64,000 nt of DNA from VXMO01 sp965219405 (lineage in GTDB: Bacteria > Chloroflexota > Dehalococcoidia > UBA6926). Below are positions 53,489 through 61,931 of the stretch, in pieces. Positions within the stretch are counted from its first letter, which is position 1, and each line of letters begins with the position of its first letter. The DNA lies in assembly GCA_965219405.1 (NCBI GenBank), contig OZ244736.1:434001-498000 (forward strand). Reading direction: 5' to 3'. A program made the position numbers and the translations under genes. The notes under the pieces were generated by a model. That model saw only the letters and a program-made list of their open reading frames with translations. It searched no databases and was not told the origin of the DNA.

Positions 53489-54316
53489 TCACACCGTCGG
53501 CAGCAGCTCCCCGCAGTGGGGACACCGATTCTCACTCTCCATTAGCCGTCGTTGCCTGCGTGTCTCCTCAACAAAGCCGTTGCCAAGAATACCGGCGGGC
53601 AGCGCAATAATCCCAATGCCGAACACGGCGAGCGCTGCCGTCAAAATCCTGCCCCAGATCGTCACAGGAATAGCGTCACCATAGCCAACGGTTGTGACGG
53701 TAATGATTGCCCACCACATGGAGGCGGGGATGCTCGCAAACGTGTCCGGTTGGGACTCATGCTCTGCAAAGTACATCAGGGAGGATGCGATCAGGAGCAG
53801 CAGGGTCATGACCACAATAACGGCGACCAACTCTCGTGAGGCGTTGCTCAGAACGCGGCTCATGATGGTCATCGTCTTTGAATAGCGGCTTAGTCGGGCT
53901 ACGCGCGCTGCGAGCCGCACCGCACGCAGGAAGCGCAGATCGAGACCGGCATCCGGGAAGAAGAGCACAGCGTAGAACGGCAAGATGGCGACAAGGTCCA
54001 CAAGCGCGATCGGTGATAAAGCATACTTGATCCGCCCCGTCACGGGATGCCTGTACTTCCCGGACGGATCATCCACGCACGACCAAATCCGTAGCAGCCA
54101 TTCGACAGTGAAAATGCCGACTGTCACGATCTCAATGGTGATGAACAGTTCCGGGGCGCGGTCGTTGATCCGCTCTACCGTTCCGAGGACGAGCCCGACG
54201 ATGCTAACCGCAATCGCCACAAGGATGAACAGGTCAAACCCGAGGCTCACCCGGTTCCCGCCTTGATCACTCTCGACGATTTCCCAGACCCGCCCCGTCA
54301 TTCGGCGTCCAGACAT
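53489..54316 (-). CDS. Voltage-gated-type potassium channel
   Basis: 275 residues, six membrane segments. The selectivity filter is TTVGYGDAIP near residue 210, between S5 and S6. S4 has the periodic arginines FLRAVRLAARVARLSRYSKTM. The C-terminal CxxC (RCPHCGEL) may bind zinc. A tetrameric K+ channel of the cytoplasmic membrane. Confidence 0.9.
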   Translation of the reverse strand: MSGRRMTGRVWEIVESDQGGNRVSLGFDLFILVAIAVSIVGLVLGTVERINDRAPELFITIEIVTVGIFTVEWLLRIWSCVDDPSGKYRHPVTGRIKYALSPIALVDLVAILPFYAVLFFPDAGLDLRFLRAVRLAARVARLSRYSKTMTIMSRVLSNASRELVAVIVVMTLLLLIASSLMYFAEHESQPDTFASIPASMWWAIITVTTVGYGDAIPVTIWGRILTAALAVFGIGIIALPAGILGNGFVEETRRQRRLMESENRCPHCGELLPTV

Positions 54317-54388
54317 GTTAGTTCCTCCAAGCGAACTGGCAATACCTACCTGCCAAAGGACTCAGGCGGTTCGAGCTTGCAGTTAACC

Positions 54389-54922
54389 CTACTTCTGGAA
54401 CTTGGCGTCCACGGCCCGGCGCTCGGCTTGATCCAACCCCCACCATGTCGGCCAGTCCGTCTCATCGCCATCGGCGGGGAGGTCGGCAAGAAGGGCGGAT
54501 GCGCGCCTCACGATTGCGATGACAAGGCCCGAGTCATAGGCTGAGCCGAGAAAGCCCTCATCGAGCCGATCCTGCCGTATGAGTACGGTTATCACGCGGC
54601 TCAGATCCAGAGGGCCGGCTTCCGCGATTGCTGAAGTGTCGCTCATCAGGCGCTGCGCCTCGGGGGTTGCCTTCCAGTCCACCCACTCGAACCCCTGCAC
54701 CCAGCCGTTGTCATTGCAGTACTCGAAGAAGTCCCGGCCAACGCGGGAGAGGCGGTACCACTTGCCGCGCCCCGGCTGATCCACCCACTCACCAAACTCA
54801 AAGCCGGGCTGTCCGAAAGGTCGCTCATACACTACCAGCGCGTTCAGGCGCCTCGCGAGCGGCCCAGCGTCGGAAGCCCGCATCGCAATATCTTTCCGCA
54901 TCCGATCCCGTTCGGTTGCCAT
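54389..54922 (-). CDS. DUF6508 family protein
   Basis: 177 residues. FEFGEWVD, DNGWVQGFEWVDWKATPEAQRLM, LIRQDRLDEGFLGSAYDSGLVIAIVRR match DUF6508 (uncharacterised). A ten-G run (minus strand) lies 5 bp upstream of the ATG, in the ribosome binding site position. Confidence 0.78.
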   Translation of the reverse strand: MATERDRMRKDIAMRASDAGPLARRLNALVVYERPFGQPGFEFGEWVDQPGRGKWYRLSRVGRDFFEYCNDNGWVQGFEWVDWKATPEAQRLMSDTSAIAEAGPLDLSRVITVLIRQDRLDEGFLGSAYDSGLVIAIVRRASALLADLPADGDETDWPTWWGLDQAERRAVDAKFQK

Positions 54923-54927
54923 ACTCT

Positions 54928-54937
54928 CCCCCCCCCC
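54928..54937. repeat. Homopolymer of ten C (G on the minus strand) upstream of the DUF6508 gene
   Basis: Ten C bases on the plus strand. On the minus strand the G run forms the Shine-Dalgarno-like position of the gene at 54389-54922. Such tracts slip in replication. It may also be a sequencing artefact. Confidence 0.9.
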
Positions 54938-55196
54938 GTCACCCTCTCATAGGAACACCGTCACCAATACGATACGCCGATGCGTGTGAGAGAACACCGT
55001 CAAGTAGGGAGTAGGAAATAAGGGCTCGCCGCTCGATTTAGATCGGTCGCGCAGCCGAGCACGAGCGCCAGCACCAGTACTAGCGGGAGGAAGGTCGGGC
55101 CGCCGCGGGGGTTAAGGCCTCGTGTGCTTACCATACACGGACGGAGAATTTACACGGATCGCGGCATGGGTCACTTCAGCCTGCTACCGTTATTTT

Positions 55197-55955
55197 GTGA
55201 GTACGACTGCACACACAGATAGCAACGACACTATCGATAGCCTGCCACTATTACGGCGGTGGGCGGACAAGCTGGGAGCGCCCCTCGCGGAACACCGGCT
55301 TGACGCGTTTCGTATCTATCGCGATGAACTACTTGGCTGGACTGCCAAACGCGCCAACCTGACGGCCATCACTGAGCCGGATGAGGTGGAATCGCGACTG
55401 TTCCTTGAAAGCCTCGCGTGTGCCGCGGCGCTACCCACGACTGAGGACCTGCGGCTCATTGACGTCGGAACAGGCGGCGGCTTTCCCGGCCTGCCTCTCG
55501 CCATCGCGTTTCCGCGGCTGGACGTCACGCTCATGGAGGCCACGGGCAAGAAGATCAAGTTCCTTGAGCACATCGTCGGAGCGCTGGGGCTGAGAAATTG
55601 CCACGTCTTCCAGGGTCGCGCCGAGGATCTTGGCCACGAACCGGATCACCGGGAGGTCTACGACGTCGCAACAGCCCGCGCGCTCGCCCCTTTGCCCACG
55701 CTCGTTGAGTTGTGCCTGCCATTTGTGCGAACAAAAGGAGTTCTCATCGCCCCCAAAGGCGCGGACGCCGAGCAGGAAGTCGACGATGCGGCGAAGTCAC
55801 TCTCGGCGCTTGGCGGAGAGTTCGAGGGAATAACCCTGCCAGAACCTGAAACTCCAATACCCGTAGACCATCGCCTCGTCGTCATCCGCAAGACCGCCCC
55901 AACGCCGTACCAGTATCCACGCCGCAATGGCGTGCCGACACAACGCCCGCTGTAA
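55197..55955 (+). CDS. rsmG: 16S rRNA (guanine(527)-N7)-methyltransferase
   Basis: 252 residues from GTG 55197 (an in-frame ATG at 55122 is poorer in family likeness). RRANLTAI..., IDVGTGGGFPGLPLAIAF (SAM loop) and FVRTKGVLIAPKG match RsmG/GidB. It methylates G527 of 16S rRNA. It overlaps the next gene by 29 bp if that begins at 55927. Confidence 0.94.
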   Translation: MSTTAHTDSNDTIDSLPLLRRWADKLGAPLAEHRLDAFRIYRDELLGWTAKRANLTAITEPDEVESRLFLESLACAAALPTTEDLRLIDVGTGGGFPGLPLAIAFPRLDVTLMEATGKKIKFLEHIVGALGLRNCHVFQGRAEDLGHEPDHREVYDVATARALAPLPTLVELCLPFVRTKGVLIAPKGADAEQEVDDAAKSLSALGGEFEGITLPEPETPIPVDHRLVVIRKTAPTPYQYPRRNGVPTQRPL

Positions 55956-56970
55956 CCCGTCCGTGTCTGCCTCGTCTGTCTCCCAGGTCGGCGCGATTCG
56001 CCGCCGCATCCTCCATCCGGCCACGCTTATCTCGCTTGGCATAGCCGTCCTTCTATTAATCGCGTTCGCGCGGGGCGTGGATGTTAGTTTCGCGGACATG
56101 GCCCGAGCGATTGGCGACGCGAACCCGCTCCTCATCGCCGCAGCCTTCATCGCGTATTATGTCAATTTTCCGCTCAGGGGCATCCGCTGGCGGCTGCTCA
56201 TCCAGAACGCTCAGGCGGGCACCGTTGAGCCGGTCCCGCTCCTTTCCAGACGCGCCTTCTCAGAGGTCATTCTTCTCGGCTGGTTTGTGAATGCCGTCGC
56301 ATGGTTACGCATGGGGGATCCGTACCGCGCCTACCTCGTCTCTCGTCAGCACGAGAATCAGTCCTATCCCAGGATTCTCGGCACGGTTCTTGCAGAGCGC
56401 GTCCTGGACGTAGTGACGTTCGCCGCCATCCTTCTCCCCATCGGCGCTCTCCTCTGGGTGGACGCAAGCGGCGCGACCACAGCCATCATTGGCCTCACTG
56501 TCATCATTGGTGGCGGAGGCATCTTCTTGGTTGTCGGAATGGCGCTCTTTGGACGACGTGTCACCGCGCGACTGCCCGGATCAGTTCGGGACTGGCTGGA
56601 GGGGCTTCGCGTTGGCGCTCTACTCAGCCTCAGCGGAAGGCTCTGGCCCGTCACAATCCTCAGCATCAGTGGGTGGGCGGCGGAGGGCGTGCGTCTCGCG
56701 CTTGTATCCTGGGCGCTCGGTCTTGACATCCCGCTGCCCGTGATTGCCTTCGTCGCCCTGGCCCACAACCTGATCACCGCGATACCATCCACGCCGGGCG
56801 GCCTCGGAGTCGCGGAGGCGGGCATGGTCGGACTCCTGCTACCGTGGGTCGCATTGGAGGACGCCGCCGTCCTGACAGCCCTCGACCGCTCGGTAACATG
56901 GCTCAGCGTCATCGTGATTGGCGGAATAGGGTTCGGATGGCGGGAGGGAGTACGGCGGGGGCGGTTCTAG
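55927..56970 (+). CDS. Lysylphosphatidylglycerol synthase TM-region/flippase-like protein
   Basis: 347 residues from ATG 55927 (GTG 55963 would reduce the overlap). About eight membrane segments; AAFIAYYVNFPLRGIRWRLLI near residue 80, LAERVLDVVTFAAILLPIGAL, and AIPSTPGGLGVAEAGMVGLLL are hallmarks of the UPF0104/AglD-like family of lipid flippase-type proteins. Substrate unknown. Confidence 0.85.
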   Translation: MACRHNARCNPSVSASSVSQVGAIRRRILHPATLISLGIAVLLLIAFARGVDVSFADMARAIGDANPLLIAAAFIAYYVNFPLRGIRWRLLIQNAQAGTVEPVPLLSRRAFSEVILLGWFVNAVAWLRMGDPYRAYLVSRQHENQSYPRILGTVLAERVLDVVTFAAILLPIGALLWVDASGATTAIIGLTVIIGGGGIFLVVGMALFGRRVTARLPGSVRDWLEGLRVGALLSLSGRLWPVTILSISGWAAEGVRLALVSWALGLDIPLPVIAFVALAHNLITAIPSTPGGLGVAEAGMVGLLLPWVALEDAAVLTALDRSVTWLSVIVIGGIGFGWREGVRRGRF

Positions 56971-56974
56971 GGCG

Positions 56975-57949
56975 CTAGGCGTCCTCTTCGTCGTTAAGAT
57001 CGAGCAGCGAAACCTGCCTCAGCGGTATTTGGCTCCTAAAGTCTCCAGAGAGCTTGTCGTAGTTCTCAATGAGCAAGTCAACAAGCTGCAGACCAGAAAG
57101 TAGCTCCAGGTTCACGTCACTATTCGCCAGCTTTTGAGCGTCTCTTGTATAGCCGCGGGCAGAAACAAAGAGCTTCTTGCCGGAGCCACTCGTCCCGCGC
57201 AGATCCCTAACATCGCTGCTGCCGACAGGCCCTGTATGATTCTTGACCTGCACAATGATTTGCTCGAAGCCAAACGGTCCGTGTCGGGCAATCAAATCCA
57301 CGCCGCCATCAGCTCCGAGCCCGTGGCCTTCAACTTCAAGGCCCATCGCCGTGAGCACCTCCGCGACAACTCCTTCAAAGTCATGCCCTGGAAATGTACG
57401 CACAATGTGGTCTAGTATCCGCCGGCGGGAGTTAGCATCTAATCGTGATGGATCCAACTCAGAAACGCTAATCTGACTTGGATCTGACTGCCCGCCCAAT
57501 AGCAACCCAATCTCTGCACCATGGCGACTCACGCTGAAGACTGTCGCAATGCTGCCAAGTGAATTCTTGATTGCGAGTGGCAACTCATCTCTACGAATTG
57601 AGGACTGCCACTCCACCGAACGTCGGTAAGGCTGACCCGGATTGGACTTATCGTATCTGTAGTCACTCGTTATCTTGCCGATAAGGTATTGCCGATCCCC
57701 CATGCCTGTGATGACAATGTCATCTACCTGAAGTTGTTGTGCGAACCGGAACAGTTGGCTTGCATCTGAACTAATCTGCCTTGGCGTCGCGTCGGGCCTA
57801 CGCTGCCTAACCTTCTCTGTAATTTGCTCGCGGGAGAGGCCGCTAATGTCACCTATTACGTCTCCGCCAAACCCAATAGCGACGAACCTGTCCTTTTCGA
57901 CAGAGGCTCGAATATCCTCGGCTGATCGCACCATCCAATAATTGGCCAT
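56975..57949 (-). CDS. Mrr-family restriction endonuclease-like protein
   Basis: 324 residues. The C-terminal Mrr catalytic domain (~195-300) has FEGVVAEVLTAMG, GADGGVDLIA with the metal-binding Asp, and VQVKNHTG, the QxK motif. The N-terminal ~110 residues, YWMVRSAED ... DDIVITGMGDRQYLIGKIT, look like an EVE/PUA-type base-reading domain (inference). It probably cuts modified DNA. A 5-bp gap from the convergent flippase-like gene. Confidence 0.83.
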   Translation of the reverse strand: MANYWMVRSAEDIRASVEKDRFVAIGFGGDVIGDISGLSREQITEKVRQRRPDATPRQISSDASQLFRFAQQLQVDDIVITGMGDRQYLIGKITSDYRYDKSNPGQPYRRSVEWQSSIRRDELPLAIKNSLGSIATVFSVSRHGAEIGLLLGGQSDPSQISVSELDPSRLDANSRRRILDHIVRTFPGHDFEGVVAEVLTAMGLEVEGHGLGADGGVDLIARHGPFGFEQIIVQVKNHTGPVGSSDVRDLRGTSGSGKKLFVSARGYTRDAQKLANSDVNLELLSGLQLVDLLIENYDKLSGDFRSQIPLRQVSLLDLNDEEDA

Positions 57950-58034
57950 CCGATGTTCCTCCGTCCGGGTTACCGGTGAATTCTCGGGTTTACAGCATAT
58001 CAGCCGCGTTCCCTTACGCCGTGACGGGCGTCGT

Positions 58035-58802
58035 TTACGCCGTCGCCCGCCGGTACATGATGGTCGTGGCGGTCAGGGCAACGGCTGTCATCACGATGAG
58101 TATCGATACCCCGGGCAGGATATGTTCCCACTCCCAGCCTGTTACCACGACCGCGCGTATCGCCTCCAGCACGTAGTTCACAGGGTTAAGCGAGACGGCA
58201 ATCTGGAACCAGCCCGCCATGAGTTCCTTTGGCATGAATGCCGTGGTGACGAAGACCGCGGGAATGAAGAAGATGAACATGGATTGCGTCACCTGAACGC
58301 TGCGCGTCTTGATGGCGATAATCAGGCCCAGGCATGACCACGCTACACCGAACATCGTTCCGAGCATCAGGATGGCAAGGAAACCCAGCAATCCCGATTC
58401 CGAAGACGCGCCCATGATGACGCCCACAATGACAATCGTTACGCCCTGGATGAAGCCTCGGGTCGCTGACACGAGAAGAACGCCGAGCAGGATAGATATT
58501 CGATAGATGGGCGCCAGCAGGAGTTTGTTCAGATAGCCGGACAGATCGTCCGTCAGCAAGTTGAAGCCGGCGTCTATCCCGCTGAAGATCATCGCCTGAA
58601 CGATGATCATGGGCATCAGGTATGTGACATAACTATCGGTAGGAAATCCCGGCAGCATGGAGACATTGTCGAATGCCGCCACGAAGACAACCATGAAGAG
58701 GATATTGATGGAGACGGCCGGCACTATCTGGCCTGGCTGCGTCACCCAGGCGCGGAAATTGCGCAGGTAGATATACCAGGTCTGGAGAACGAGGCTGACC
58801 AT
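58035..58802 (-). CDS. ABC-2 type transporter permease
   Basis: 255 residues, six membrane segments. MVSLVLQTWYIYLRNFRAWVTQP, FLAILMLGTMFGVAWSCLGLIIAIKTRSVQ and SLNPVNYVLEAIRAVVVTGWEW are DrrB/ABC-2 features. Pairs with the ATPase gene 5 bp upstream as a drug or lipid exporter. Confidence 0.9.
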   Translation of the reverse strand: MVSLVLQTWYIYLRNFRAWVTQPGQIVPAVSINILFMVVFVAAFDNVSMLPGFPTDSYVTYLMPMIIVQAMIFSGIDAGFNLLTDDLSGYLNKLLLAPIYRISILLGVLLVSATRGFIQGVTIVIVGVIMGASSESGLLGFLAILMLGTMFGVAWSCLGLIIAIKTRSVQVTQSMFIFFIPAVFVTTAFMPKELMAGWFQIAVSLNPVNYVLEAIRAVVVTGWEWEHILPGVSILIVMTAVALTATTIMYRRATA

Positions 58803-58807
58803 TGTTT

Positions 58808-59854
58808 CTATCGGCCGTCGCTCAGGCCGAGCCAGGGCTTGAACGCGTTGTTCATCTCGTCACCGCCCGTCTCTTCATCTCGAATCGTACGGCCCGTGTG
58901 CTGCAGGAACACATCGTCGAGCGTCGGGCTGGAGACGGACAGGTTGGACACCGGAACATCGTTATCTGCGAGCAACCGCATCAGCCCTGGCACCGCCGCG
59001 CCGCCATTCTGAACCGTGACGGCGATGCCCTCCTGCACGCGGGCAGTGGAGGACACATATGATTCACCGTCAGCTAGCTCCTGCGCCTTTGTGACCAATG
59101 TCTCCCATTCTTCCGCCGTTTCCGGGCCGGAGATCGTAATCGTGACAACGTCGCCGCCTATCTGTTCCTTGAGGAGGCGTGGCGAGCCTTCCGCAACAAT
59201 CTTCCCGCGGTCGATGATTGCAAGTCGCTCGCACAGCCGATCGGCCTCGTCCATCATCTGCGTCGTCAGAATGATGGTGACGCCGTCCTCCTCGTTGAGG
59301 CGGCGAAGGTGATCCCAAAGGGTGTTGCGGCTCTGTGGGTCGAGTCCCGTTGTGGGTTCATCCAGGAAGAGGACCTTGGGTTCGTGGACGAGGGTCGCGA
59401 CAAGGTCAAGCCTCCGTCGCATTCCGCCGGAGAATGTGCCGATCTTTTTCTGGGCAACGTTCGCCAGCCCGATGAACTCCAGCAGTTCCGCGGAACGCGC
59501 CCGCGCCTCTGAGCTGCGCAGACCATAGAGGCGGCCTTGCAGAGTCAGGAAATCGTGTGCCTTCGCCAGGTCATCCAGGCCGGCTGTCTGCATTGCAACA
59601 CCGACGCTGCGGCGGATCTGCTCTGCCTGACGGTCAATGTCATAGCCGGCGACACTGACGGTTCCTGAGGTTTTCTTGAGCAGGGTTGAAAGTATCTTGA
59701 GGGCCGTGCTCTTACCCGCCCCGTTTGGGCCGAGAAACCCAAAGAATTCGCCCTCTTGTACAGTGAAATCAACGCCGTCGACGGCGCGCGTCCCACCCGG
59801 ATAGACCTTTACGAGACCACGAACATCAATAACGGCCTTCCGGCTCTCCGACAC
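58808..59854 (-). CDS. ABC transporter ATP-binding protein (DrrA-like)
   Basis: 348 residues. Walker A GPNGAGKST, signature FSGGMRRRLDLVATL, Walker B VLFLDEPTTGLDP, H-loop TQMMDEADRL. The C-terminal ~100 residues follow DrrA-type DUF4162. Forms an exporter with the permease at 58035-58802. Divergent from rpmH. Confidence 0.95.
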   Translation of the reverse strand: MSESRKAVIDVRGLVKVYPGGTRAVDGVDFTVQEGEFFGFLGPNGAGKSTALKILSTLLKKTSGTVSVAGYDIDRQAEQIRRSVGVAMQTAGLDDLAKAHDFLTLQGRLYGLRSSEARARSAELLEFIGLANVAQKKIGTFSGGMRRRLDLVATLVHEPKVLFLDEPTTGLDPQSRNTLWDHLRRLNEEDGVTIILTTQMMDEADRLCERLAIIDRGKIVAEGSPRLLKEQIGGDVVTITISGPETAEEWETLVTKAQELADGESYVSSTARVQEGIAVTVQNGGAAVPGLMRLLADNDVPVSNLSVSSPTLDDVFLQHTGRTIRDEETGGDEMNNAFKPWLGLSDGR

Positions 59855-59954
59855 CCCACCTCCAAACGCCCCGGGACAGAATAAGGGACAGGTCAGTACC
59901 TCTATCCATACTACGAAAGCCGGCCTCGCGCGGCAAAGGGTGGAACGCCCATCC

Positions 59955-59984
59955 TTGCCCCTCTACCGTTGCCGCCCCTATACT
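59955..59984 (+). promoter_or_regulatory. rpmH: Candidate rpmH promoter, nearly leaderless
   Basis: TTGCCC (59955-59960), 18 bp, TATACT (59979-59984), 10 bp before the ATG at 59995. A transcription start about 7 bp after the -10 leaves a leader of only ~4 nt, and no Shine-Dalgarno is visible. Confidence 0.5.
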
Positions 59985-59994
59985 GCTATCTGTT

Positions 59995-60132
59995 ATGCCC
60001 AAGCGAACCTACCAACCCAAAGTGCGCCGCCGCAAGCGCGTCCACGGCTTTCGCCACCGCATGAGAGAGCCCGGCGGCAGAAACGTTGTTGCGCGTCGAC
60101 GCACCAAGGGGCGTCACCGTCTCAGCGTCTAA
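59995..60132 (+). CDS. rpmH: 50S ribosomal protein L34
   Basis: 45 residues: it starts MPKRTYQPKVRRRKRVHGF and ends with RRRTKGRHRLSV. Standard L34, basic, immediately upstream of rnpA, a conserved bacterial pairing. It lies 140 bp from the divergent ABC ATPase start. No dnaA or DnaA-box cluster is visible in the gap, so an origin is not claimed. Confidence 0.97.
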   Translation: MPKRTYQPKVRRRKRVHGFRHRMREPGGRNVVARRRTKGRHRLSV

Positions 60133-60142
60133 CATCGTCGCC

Positions 60143-60529
60143 ATGCCCCGGACCACGGATCACCGGCTGCGTCGGAGTTCCGATTTCGACCGCGTTTCCC
60201 ACGTCGGCAAGGGCCGCGCGAACGAGCTTGTCGTCCTCCGCTACGCGCCGAACGACGTGAACGCCATGCGCGCCGGCTATGCCGTCAGCAAGCGCGTGGG
60301 TGGCGCGGTCACGCGCAACGCCGTCAAGCGGCGGCTGCGCGCCGCGGTCCGCAAGCTGGGGCCACGCGAATCAGGAGTCGACCTCGTGTTCATCGCCAGA
60401 CCGCAGACTGCCCAGGCGGACTACCGTGGCATCGAAGATGCCGTGGCCGATGTCCTCAAGCGCGCCGGGCTGCACGGTGGAGGAATCATGACAGGCTCCA
60501 CCGACATTGCGGAATCTCACCAGGAGTAA
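60143..60529 (+). CDS. rnpA: Ribonuclease P protein component
   Basis: 128 residues from ATG 60143 (an in-frame upstream start at 60086 overlaps rpmH). HRLRRSSDFDRV, and the RNR-type signature KRVGGAVTRNAVKRRLRAAVRKL are standard. It binds RNase P RNA for tRNA 5' maturation. The RNA gene is not in the window. Confidence 0.95.
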   Translation: MPRTTDHRLRRSSDFDRVSHVGKGRANELVVLRYAPNDVNAMRAGYAVSKRVGGAVTRNAVKRRLRAAVRKLGPRESGVDLVFIARPQTAQADYRGIEDAVADVLKRAGLHGGGIMTGSTDIAESHQE

Positions 60530-60538
60530 GCGAAGCAC

Positions 60539-60748
60539 ATGAAGTATCTGGCCCTGGGACTCCTGCGGCTGTACAAGTTCATCCTCTCGCCGCTTCTGCC
60601 CGCGGCCTGCCGCTATGAGCCCACGTGCTCCGTCTACGCCCATGAGGCCATTGAACGCCACGGCGCACTAAGAGGCACAATCATGGCCGCGCGCCGGCTG
60701 TCTCGGTGCCATCCGTTCCGGGAAGGGGGCTATGACCCTGTCCCGTAA
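60539..60748 (+). CDS. yidD: Membrane protein insertion efficiency factor YidD
   Basis: 69 residues. KFILSPLLPAACRYEPTCSVYAHEAI and RCHPFREGGYDPVP are the YidD motifs. A small amphipathic protein aiding YidC-mediated insertion. Overlaps the start of the PQQ-propeller gene by 17 bp. Confidence 0.95.
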   Translation: MKYLALGLLRLYKFILSPLLPAACRYEPTCSVYAHEAIERHGALRGTIMAARRLSRCHPFREGGYDPVP

Positions 60749-61922
60749 GCTCTCACCCTCCAACGAAACTGAACAACGCCGCCGTGGCTTGGCACGTCAC
60801 GTCGCGCGGCCATTGCTCCTGCTCATCGCCGCGTTCGCGCTGCTCGCGGTGGGCGGATGCACGGCCGGCAGCTTGTACGATCCGAAGCCGTGGGCCGCGC
60901 CGGTCTTTCTCGCAGATGAGACCATCGTTATCGGCACGGACACGGGCCACATTGTCGTCGGCAACATCATCACCGGCCAGGAGTTGGGGCGGTGTGAAAC
61001 GGGCGAAGGCCGCAATAGCATCCGTGCCATCTTTGGCGCCCCGCTATTACATGATGGGCGTATCTATGCGGGCGGCTTTGATGGAGTCTTGTACGCCATA
61101 GACCCCGATTCGCTGCTACCTGAATCCGAGGCTGAGTGCATCCCGTTCTTTGAAACCGACTCCGCAATCGTCGGCGGACCGACACTCACGCCGGACGGCG
61201 TATTGCTTGTTGGCACAGAGGGCACAGCGGACTCGGAGCGCGGGACGCTGTACGCAATCGATATCGAAAACGCATCCACGTTATGGACATTTGAGGCTGA
61301 CTCAGAGATCTGGGGCACGCCCGTCATCGGCGACGGGCTGGTCTACGTCGGCACACTGGGCGGCACGCTGCACGCAGTTCGCATGGAAGACAGCCCCGGC
61401 GCCGAAGCGTGGCGGCACCAGGCCGAGGCCGGCATTGGCGGCATGACCCTGGACGAAGGCGTCCTTTACGTTGGCGCGTTCGACAATAATCTCTACGCGC
61501 TGGACGCGGCGACAGGCGTGCCCCGTTGGACGACACCTTTCACCGCAGGCAACTGGTTCTGGGCCGCTCCACTCGTCATCGGCGAGCGCCTTTATGCACC
61601 ATCTCTAGATCACTCCCTGTACATCCTGGATAAGGACACGGGCGTGCAAGTGGCGGACCCGGTGATGACGGGCGGAGCAATACAGAGCAATCCGGCTCTG
61701 GCAGGCAGCCACATCAGTATCGCCAACGAAGAGAAAGAGACGTGGTGGATCGATCCTGTGACCGGCGAGGGCTTCGTTGGCGGCAAACTGCCCGATCCCG
61801 TCTACGCGCCGATCGTGTCGTTCGGAGAAGGTGATGCGCTGTTCTTTGCCCAGGACGGCGCAATTTACCGTGCGTCGCCGTCATTGAGACAGCCCGTGCG
61901 GGTATTCCCTCTGGAGAGCTAG
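60732..61922 (+). CDS. PQQ-like beta-propeller lipoprotein
   Basis: 396 residues. A signal with lipobox AVGGC (Cys43) leads to about seven propeller repeats with TLYAIDIENASTLWTFEAD, TLHAVRMED, NLYALDAATG, the pyrrolo-quinoline quinone-like YALD pattern also seen in BamB. It lies between yidD and yidC with 17-bp overlap and 9-bp gap, so it is likely transcribed with them. It may assist envelope protein assembly (inference). Confidence 0.85.
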   Translation: MTLSRKLSPSNETEQRRRGLARHVARPLLLLIAAFALLAVGGCTAGSLYDPKPWAAPVFLADETIVIGTDTGHIVVGNIITGQELGRCETGEGRNSIRAIFGAPLLHDGRIYAGGFDGVLYAIDPDSLLPESEAECIPFFETDSAIVGGPTLTPDGVLLVGTEGTADSERGTLYAIDIENASTLWTFEADSEIWGTPVIGDGLVYVGTLGGTLHAVRMEDSPGAEAWRHQAEAGIGGMTLDEGVLYVGAFDNNLYALDAATGVPRWTTPFTAGNWFWAAPLVIGERLYAPSLDHSLYILDKDTGVQVADPVMTGGAIQSNPALAGSHISIANEEKETWWIDPVTGEGFVGGKLPDPVYAPIVSFGEGDALFFAQDGAIYRASPSLRQPVRVFPLES

Positions 61923-61931
61923 GCAGCAGCT

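Noticed and set aside
59855..59994. Origin of replication upstream of rpmH
   Set aside because: No DnaA-box cluster and no dnaA gene next to it.
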